From positions 1 through 34,544 of the forward strand of contig JAKFER010000100.1 in NCBI GenBank assembly GCA_036675565.1: a stretch of 34,544 bases of DNA, read 5' to 3'. The notes under the pieces are model-generated. The model did not search any database. It was not told the DNA's origin and saw only the letters and a list, made by a program, of their open reading frames with translations. Positions within the stretch are counted from its first letter, which is position 1. The number at the start of each line of letters is the position of its first letter. The position numbers were made by a program, and so were the translations under genes. Shown piece by piece: positions 29,835 through 34,544 of the stretch. Source of the stretch: JACCYQ01 sp036675565 (GTDB taxonomy: Bacteria; Bacteroidota; Bacteroidia; Chitinophagales; Chitinophagaceae).

Positions 29835-30875
29835 TTATAATTCTTCATACTCGCTGAAGTTGGCCGTTTCCCGCTGCCAGGCAGGCATCGTCAATTCGTT
29901 TTTGGAGAGCTTATTATTTTTCCAGCATTCAATATTATCGAAAGTGGTTATAGCAATATTTGATAAGGCTTCCTGTGTAGCAAATGCCTGGTGAGGAGTA
30001 GTCAATACGTTCGGCATCGATAATAACTTTTTCAACATGGGGTCATTTAATTCTTTGCCTGAATGATCATAAAAAAAAACACCTCTTTCGTTTTCATACA
30101 CATCTGCACCATAAGATCCGATATGGCCATTTTCTAACCCTTCAATAACATCTTGTGTATTCATACATCCGCCCCGACCGGTATTTATAAGCATAACGCC
30201 ACGCTGCATTAAACCAATAAGTTTTCTATTTATCATATACCTTGTACCGGGTGTCAGGGAGGTATGAATACTGATGATATTGGCCTCACGGCATAATGCG
30301 GGCAAATCAACATACTCCAGCCCATATTTCTCTTTTAATTCTTTATTTTCCTGAATATCATAACCTAATAAGCGGCACCCAAATCCATGCATGATTTTTA
30401 CCAATACACCGCCTATCTTACCAACGCCAATAATGCCAACAGTTTTCCGGTTAAGATCAAATCCAACTAAATTACTCGTGGTAAAATTTTGCTGGTGTAC
30501 CTGCTTATCAGCCGCAATAATTTTTCTGTTCAATGCTAATATCAATGCTACTGCATGTTCTGCTATGGCATAAGGAGAATATTCGGGTGCGTTAGCGACG
30601 ACAATTCCCAGTTCCGTTGCTTTTTTAAGATCCACATTATCATATCCCGCTGCACGGATAGCAATAAATCTGACGCCATTTTTATGTAGAGCTTCTAATA
30701 CTGCAGAAGAAGCATCGTCACCAGCAAATATGCTTACCGTATCAAAACCTTTTGCCTTATCTGCCGTTTGCAAACTGAGTGCCTCTTTAATAAACACTAT
30801 TTCTTCCTTTCTGAAGTTGGAAGTTTCCAGGTAAGGCTGCTCAAAATCTTTGGTACTGTAGAAAAGAATTTTCAT
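29835..30875 (-). CDS. ldhA: D-lactate dehydrogenase-type 2-hydroxyacid dehydrogenase
   Basis: The 346-aa product has the NAD motif G150-x-G152-x-x-G155 (GIIGVGKIGG), catalytic R234 (NTGRGG), E263 (VYENERGVFF) and H295 (TTPHQAF), all in the expected order. The ending of the N-terminal domain (AIRAAGYDNVDLKKATELGI) and the E-N-E-R-G-V-F-F-Y-D-H-S motif point to D-lactate dehydrogenase of the fermentative LdhA group. It would reduce pyruvate to D-lactate and regenerate NAD+. It follows the PEP synthase gene by 11 bp, so both branches from pyruvate are in one operon. Confidence 0.93.
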   Translation of the reverse strand: MKILFYSTKDFEQPYLETSNFRKEEIVFIKEALSLQTADKAKGFDTVSIFAGDDASSAVLEALHKNGVRFIAIRAAGYDNVDLKKATELGIVVANAPEYSPYAIAEHAVALILALNRKIIAADKQVHQQNFTTSNLVGFDLNRKTVGIIGVGKIGGVLVKIMHGFGCRLLGYDIQENKELKEKYGLEYVDLPALCREANIISIHTSLTPGTRYMINRKLIGLMQRGVMLINTGRGGCMNTQDVIEGLENGHIGSYGADVYENERGVFFYDHSGKELNDPMLKKLLSMPNVLTTPHQAFATQEALSNIAITTFDNIECWKNNKLSKNELTMPAWQRETANFSEYEEL

Positions 30876-30886
30876 TACGAATTTTT

Positions 30887-33271
30887 TTAAACTTTCACCA
30901 GTCTGTGTGATTCAGCATAATTGATGTTTTCAATTCCTTTTAACAAGGCATCAGGATTAAAAGAAATGCTATCAATGCCCAGGTCCACGAGGAACTGCGC
31001 AAACTCCGGGAAATCGCTGGGAGCCTGGCCGCATAAGCCAATTTTTACTCCTTCTTTTTTGGCTTTGCTAATCATATCGGCAATCATTTCTTTTGCCGCT
31101 TCATTTTCTTCGCTGAATAAATCACTTATAATGGCTGAGTCCCTATCTATACCAAGAGTAAGTTGTGTCAAATCATTTGAGCCAATGGAGAATCCATCAA
31201 AAATTGTTGCGAACTTTTCGGCAAGCACCACATTACTCGGTATTTCAGCCATTACATATATCTCCAGGCTATTCACATCTTGTTCAAGGCCATATTGTTT
31301 CATGACAGCTATTACCTTATTGCCTTCTTCAATCGTTCTGCAGAAAGGAATCATCACCTTTACATTCGTTAATCCCATTTCATCTCTCACCTTACGAATG
31401 GCTTCACATTCCAGCCTGAACCCATCTTTATATAAATCATTATAATACCGGGATGCACCTCGAAAGCCAATCATCGGGTTTTCTTCATGTGGTTCAAAAT
31501 CTTTTCCACCAATCAAATTAGCATATTCATTGGTTTTAAAATCACTCATCCGTACAATAACATCTTTAGGATAAAAAGCGGCTGCAATAGTGGCCACACC
31601 CTGGGTGAGTTTATCAACAAAGTATTTTTCTTTATCAGGATAGTGATGCGTCAATTCTTCAATCCCTTGTTTTACAGCTTCGTCTTTTAATTCATTAAAT
31701 TTAACGAGTGCCATTGGATGAATTTGAATGGCATGCGTAATGATAAACTCAATACGCATCAATCCGACTCCATCATTGGGATAAAAAGATAGTTTGAATG
31801 CCTTATCGGGGTCGCCTGCTATCAGCAATACCTCAGTGGATTCCGGTTTTTTAATGTTGGAAAAATCCAGTTCTGTTTCTTTAAAGGCCAGTTTGCCCTT
31901 GTACACAAAACCGGTTTTTCCTTCGCTGCAGGAAACGGTTATCGCTTCTCCATCCATAATTTTTACGGTTGCGTCGCTACAACCTACAATAGCCGGGATA
32001 CCTAACTCCCTGGCCACAATCGAAGCATGGCTGGTTCTTCCTCCTTTATCAGTGATTATAGCTGTTGCATTTTTTAATATCGGGTCCCAGTCAGGACTGG
32101 TTAATTCAGTAACTACTATTTCTCCGGCTTGCAATTTCCCTGATTCTTCAGGCGAGTGTAATATCCGTGCTATACCCGTTGCTATTTTTGAACCGATTGC
32201 TTGCCCCTGGGTTATTGCTTCTCCTTTAGCCAATAGTTTATATTCCTTTACCTGGAATGGGTTTCGTTGAGAATGCACTGTTTCAGGCCTTGCCTGTATT
32301 ATAAAAAGTTGGTTTGTGATGCCGTCTTTAGCCCACTCGATATCCATTGGCTTATGATAATGCTCTTCAATGATCAGCGCCCAAGTGGCTAGTCTTGCAA
32401 TTTCTTCATCGTCTAATACGAATTGTTCCTGCTTTTCTTTAGCTGTATTAGTGTTAACAATAGGATTTATTTCATCATTGCCATAGATCATGGTCTTTGC
32501 TTTTTCACCCAATTTTTTTTGAATAATTCCATTTTTTCCCAGCAGCAGTGTTGGCTTAAATACAAAAAACTCATCGGGTGTAACAGTTCCCTGTACAATA
32601 TTTTCACCCAAGCCCCATACTCCGCTTATATGAATAATATCCCGGAAACCTGATTCAGGCTCCAGTGTAAACAAAACACCGGAAGATGCTTTATCCGAGC
32701 GAACCATTTTTTGCACGCCAACAGATAATGCAACTTTTTCATGAGCAAAATCATTGTCTTCGCGGTACTTGATAGCCCTGTCTGTATAAAGGGAAGCAAA
32801 ACATTTTTTTATTGCGTTTAATAAAGCTGCTTCACCTTTAATATTCAGATAACTTTCATGTTGCCCCGCAAAACTGGCCTGTGGCAAATCTTCTGCTGTC
32901 GCACTGCTACGCACTGCTACCTCAAAATAATTTTCACCACACAATTCTTTATAGGCATGCACAATAGCCAATTGAAAATTTTTCGGAAGTTCCGCATCAA
33001 GCATTAATTTTCTAGCTTTTGATCCCGTGTCTCGCAGGTTCGAATAATTTTTCTTGTCTAATTGCTGGATCAGATCAAAGAGTCGTGAATGCAATAAATT
33101 ATGACTAAGAAATTCTTCAAAAGCAAAAGCAGTGGTGGCAAAACCGTCTGGTACCGGAATACCTTTGGAAGAAAGCTTAGAAAATATTTCTCCTAGCGAC
33201 GAATTCTTACCACCCACCGCTGCTGTATCGGCAATGCCGATTTTGTTGAACTTCTTTATATATGAATTCAT
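30887..33271 (-). CDS. ppsA: Phosphoenolpyruvate synthase
   Basis: The product has 794 aa from ATG 33271 (an upstream TTG at 33280 is not needed). The N-terminal ATP-grasp domain has VGGKNSSLGE, AVRSSATAEDLPQASFAGQH and WGLGENIVQGTVTPDEF; the swivelling domain has the catalytic His (about residue 415) in GGRTSHASIVARELGIPAIV; and the C-terminal TIM barrel has MIGFRGASRYY and GLCGQAPSDFPEFAQFLVDL, with G-L-C-G-Q. PpsA converts pyruvate and ATP to PEP, AMP and Pi (gluconeogenesis), and is reported in stress islands with usp in other bacteria. It is 18 bp after the usp stop. Confidence 0.95.
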   Translation of the reverse strand: MNSYIKKFNKIGIADTAAVGGKNSSLGEIFSKLSSKGIPVPDGFATTAFAFEEFLSHNLLHSRLFDLIQQLDKKNYSNLRDTGSKARKLMLDAELPKNFQLAIVHAYKELCGENYFEVAVRSSATAEDLPQASFAGQHESYLNIKGEAALLNAIKKCFASLYTDRAIKYREDNDFAHEKVALSVGVQKMVRSDKASSGVLFTLEPESGFRDIIHISGVWGLGENIVQGTVTPDEFFVFKPTLLLGKNGIIQKKLGEKAKTMIYGNDEINPIVNTNTAKEKQEQFVLDDEEIARLATWALIIEEHYHKPMDIEWAKDGITNQLFIIQARPETVHSQRNPFQVKEYKLLAKGEAITQGQAIGSKIATGIARILHSPEESGKLQAGEIVVTELTSPDWDPILKNATAIITDKGGRTSHASIVARELGIPAIVGCSDATVKIMDGEAITVSCSEGKTGFVYKGKLAFKETELDFSNIKKPESTEVLLIAGDPDKAFKLSFYPNDGVGLMRIEFIITHAIQIHPMALVKFNELKDEAVKQGIEELTHHYPDKEKYFVDKLTQGVATIAAAFYPKDVIVRMSDFKTNEYANLIGGKDFEPHEENPMIGFRGASRYYNDLYKDGFRLECEAIRKVRDEMGLTNVKVMIPFCRTIEEGNKVIAVMKQYGLEQDVNSLEIYVMAEIPSNVVLAEKFATIFDGFSIGSNDLTQLTLGIDRDSAIISDLFSEENEAAKEMIADMISKAKKEGVKIGLCGQAPSDFPEFAQFLVDLGIDSISFNPDALLKGIENINYAESHRLVKV

Positions 33272-33289
33272 AGTTGACAATTAGAAATA

Positions 33290-34105
33290 TTAATGAAGTG
33301 CCATAACGGGAACATGACTATGTAATACAAATTGTTTGGTATGACTTTTATGAATGACTTTATCTAACAAACCATGCCGCTTGGGTAGTACAACCAGTAA
33401 ATCAATATGATTTTTTTCGGCAAAATCGATAATACCCTGATCTGTACTTCCACTGGTGATGGAATGATATTCGGGCTTTAAAGCACCCAGCATTTCCTGC
33501 AACAACCCTGATTCAAACACCAGCTCGGGTTTAAATTCTTCTCGCTTACCGGTATTAAGTATATGCAGTTGGGCGCCAAAATCATTGACCAGCATTTTAA
33601 TCTCATCAACAGGTGTGGTGTCGACTACCTTATCAAAGTCACAAGCCAACCCTATTTTTTTAACAGATGAAAAAACAACTCCTGCCGGAACGGTAAGTAA
33701 AGGCCATTCCAAATGTTTCATGGCGTACACTGCATGGGTGCCAAACAACAATCGTTCCACTGCTGATGTACCCTGGCTGCCCATAACAACCGTATATGGT
33801 TTTATACTTTCACAAACCGCTTTCAGTTCATGAAAAAAAGAACCCATTTTAACCTGTGTGGTAATGTTTATTTTTCTACCTGTTTTTTTGAGCAGTTGAT
33901 CTTTTAGTTCATTTATCAGATTTTCTGCACTCAGCTCCAAATCTTCTAAACTCAGAGGCACCGCAACCTCACTGTAATTAACAGGTATACTATAGACATG
34001 CAGCAGTAAAATATCTGCATGAATGGCTAAAGCCATGTCTGCCGCATAGTTGGCTGCATTCAAAGCAGCGGGAGAGAAATCAGTTGCAACCAGTATTGTT
34101 TTCAT
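33290..34105 (-). CDS. Universal stress protein with intact nucleotide motif
   Basis: The 271-aa product has two UspA domains. Domain 1 (1-145) starts MKTILVATDFSPAALNAANY and carries the canonical motif G109-2x-G112-9x-G122-T (MGSQGTSAVERLLFGT), so ATP binding is expected, unlike in the two Usps at 3248-4962. Domain 2 (150-271) is degenerate (VVLPKRHGLLDKVIHKSHTK). It precedes ppsA by 18 bp and follows a baeRF-like gene by 65 bp, with no operator of the shared type in that gap, so its promoter probably lies beyond the right edge. Confidence 0.95.
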   Translation of the reverse strand: MKTILVATDFSPAALNAANYAADMALAIHADILLLHVYSIPVNYSEVAVPLSLEDLELSAENLINELKDQLLKKTGRKINITTQVKMGSFFHELKAVCESIKPYTVVMGSQGTSAVERLLFGTHAVYAMKHLEWPLLTVPAGVVFSSVKKIGLACDFDKVVDTTPVDEIKMLVNDFGAQLHILNTGKREEFKPELVFESGLLQEMLGALKPEYHSITSGSTDQGIIDFAEKNHIDLLVVLPKRHGLLDKVIHKSHTKQFVLHSHVPVMALH

Positions 34106-34170
34106 TTGTAATTTTTTTTAGTTCATCTGGAAGAAATTGATTGCAGGTCGTATTGCAGCGCCAACTATTT

Positions 34171-34544
34171 TTAATAATATTTGACCAAAGCAATATGATG
34201 ATAGCCTTTAAGTATATCCTCATCTACAAATTCCACATCTCCGCCACCTTCGAGTACCTTTTCTATTACATCATCAACGGCATCCCGGATATATGAAAAC
34301 TTATTATACGGTTCAGATGTTTTATAAATTACATCCGCGCTACCTCCGTGCTGTGCTGCATACATATAATTTTTCTCAACGATCAGCAGCCTGCCTTGAT
34401 GATTTACCGCCTCCCGCCACACATCTTTCATTCCAGTCACCAATTTCTTGTTATTGGCGGCTTCTTCTAATTGATTCAATAAATCTTTTTGCATTACTTT
34501 TTTCCAGTCTGCAATGCGGGGTTCGAGTAGTTCCTTCAGTTGCG
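34171..34544 (-). CDS. baeRF-type (bacterial archaeo-eukaryotic release factor) protein, C-terminal part
   Basis: The frame is open to the window edge; about 124 residues of the C-terminus are seen. It starts in the middle of a helix (ELLEPRIADWKKVMQKDLLN) and continues VNHQGRLLIVEKNYMYAAQH, then GGDVEFVDEDILKGYHHIAL and VKYY. The V-E-x-N-Y and G-G-x-V-x-F-V-x-x-x-x-L-x-x-x-x-x-I-A-L-x-x-x-Y pattern is that of the C-terminal domain of baeRF proteins (eRF1-domain relatives found beside usp and hsp20 genes). The function may be ribosome-associated in stress; this is family knowledge, not proven here. ATG 34494 is internal and not the start. Confidence 0.72.
   Translation of the reverse strand, partial: QLKELLEPRIADWKKVMQKDLLNQLEEAANNKKLVTGMKDVWREAVNHQGRLLIVEKNYMYAAQHGGSADVIYKTSEPYNKFSYIRDAVDDVIEKVLEGGGDVEFVDEDILKGYHHIALVKYY

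Noticed and set aside
1..34544. CRISPR arrays, insertion sequences, toxin-antitoxin or defence systems.
   Set aside because: No regular repeats, transposase, integrase, nuclease or toxin-like genes were found; the interest of the window is regulatory and metabolic.

Overview
The window reads as chromosomal DNA of a Bacteroidota member, most likely a Chitinophagaceae relative. The evidence is the AT-rich composition, promoters with the Bacteroidota -7 element TAnnTTTG, mostly SD-poor starts, and families typical of the group (DUF5777 barrel, DUF1003, DUF6064, YceI lipoprotein, REC-CRP regulators). No transposase, integrase, rRNA operon or CRISPR array is visible. A tRNA 3'-end fragment lies near the left edge.

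Layout. 1-2469 is a decaying zone: a tRNA remnant, the tail of a histidine kinase and a multiply frameshifted REC-CRP regulator (a broken copy of the intact pair at 12757-15010), one intact hypothetical gene and a frameshifted small membrane protein. 2475-12739 (+) carries stress genes: two tandem-domain universal stress proteins, a DUF1003 protein, a 54-aa protein, two membrane proteins, a cardiolipin-synthase-like PLD protein, a broken usp, an FMN split-barrel protein, a DUF892 ferritin-like protein, Hsp20, a helical protein, an L,D-transpeptidase relic and two small membrane proteins. 12757-20151 (-) carries mlaEFD-like lipid transport genes, a P2-type cation ATPase and a PAS kinase plus REC-CRP regulator. 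20444-28424 (+) carries a YceI / CX4CH haem lipoprotein / DUF5777 cassette, a cytochrome c and a Tat-exported Fe-S plus NrfD-like membrane electron-transfer module. 28421-34544 (-) carries an operon of a baeRF-like protein, usp, PEP synthase, D-lactate-type dehydrogenase, FMN split-barrel protein and PfkB kinase.

How it fits together. Usp + Hsp20 + PfkB + P2-type ATPase + flavin split-barrel resembles the content of the mycobacterial DosR dormancy regulon, but the candidate regulator here is a PAS kinase with a REC-CRP fusion. The most important observation is a palindrome, consensus CCTGAYN4RTCATT, in front of at least eleven transcription units (twelve sites counting weaker ones). Its centre lies 29.5 or 51.5 bp before a TAnnTTT(G/A) box, which corresponds roughly to class II (-41.5) and class I (-61.5) CRP/FNR activation. 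I infer that the window is one oxygen- or energy-stress regulon controlled by the encoded kinase/REC-CRP pair. The operators, spacings and decayed paralogues are read directly from sequence; the identity of the regulator and its signal are inference.
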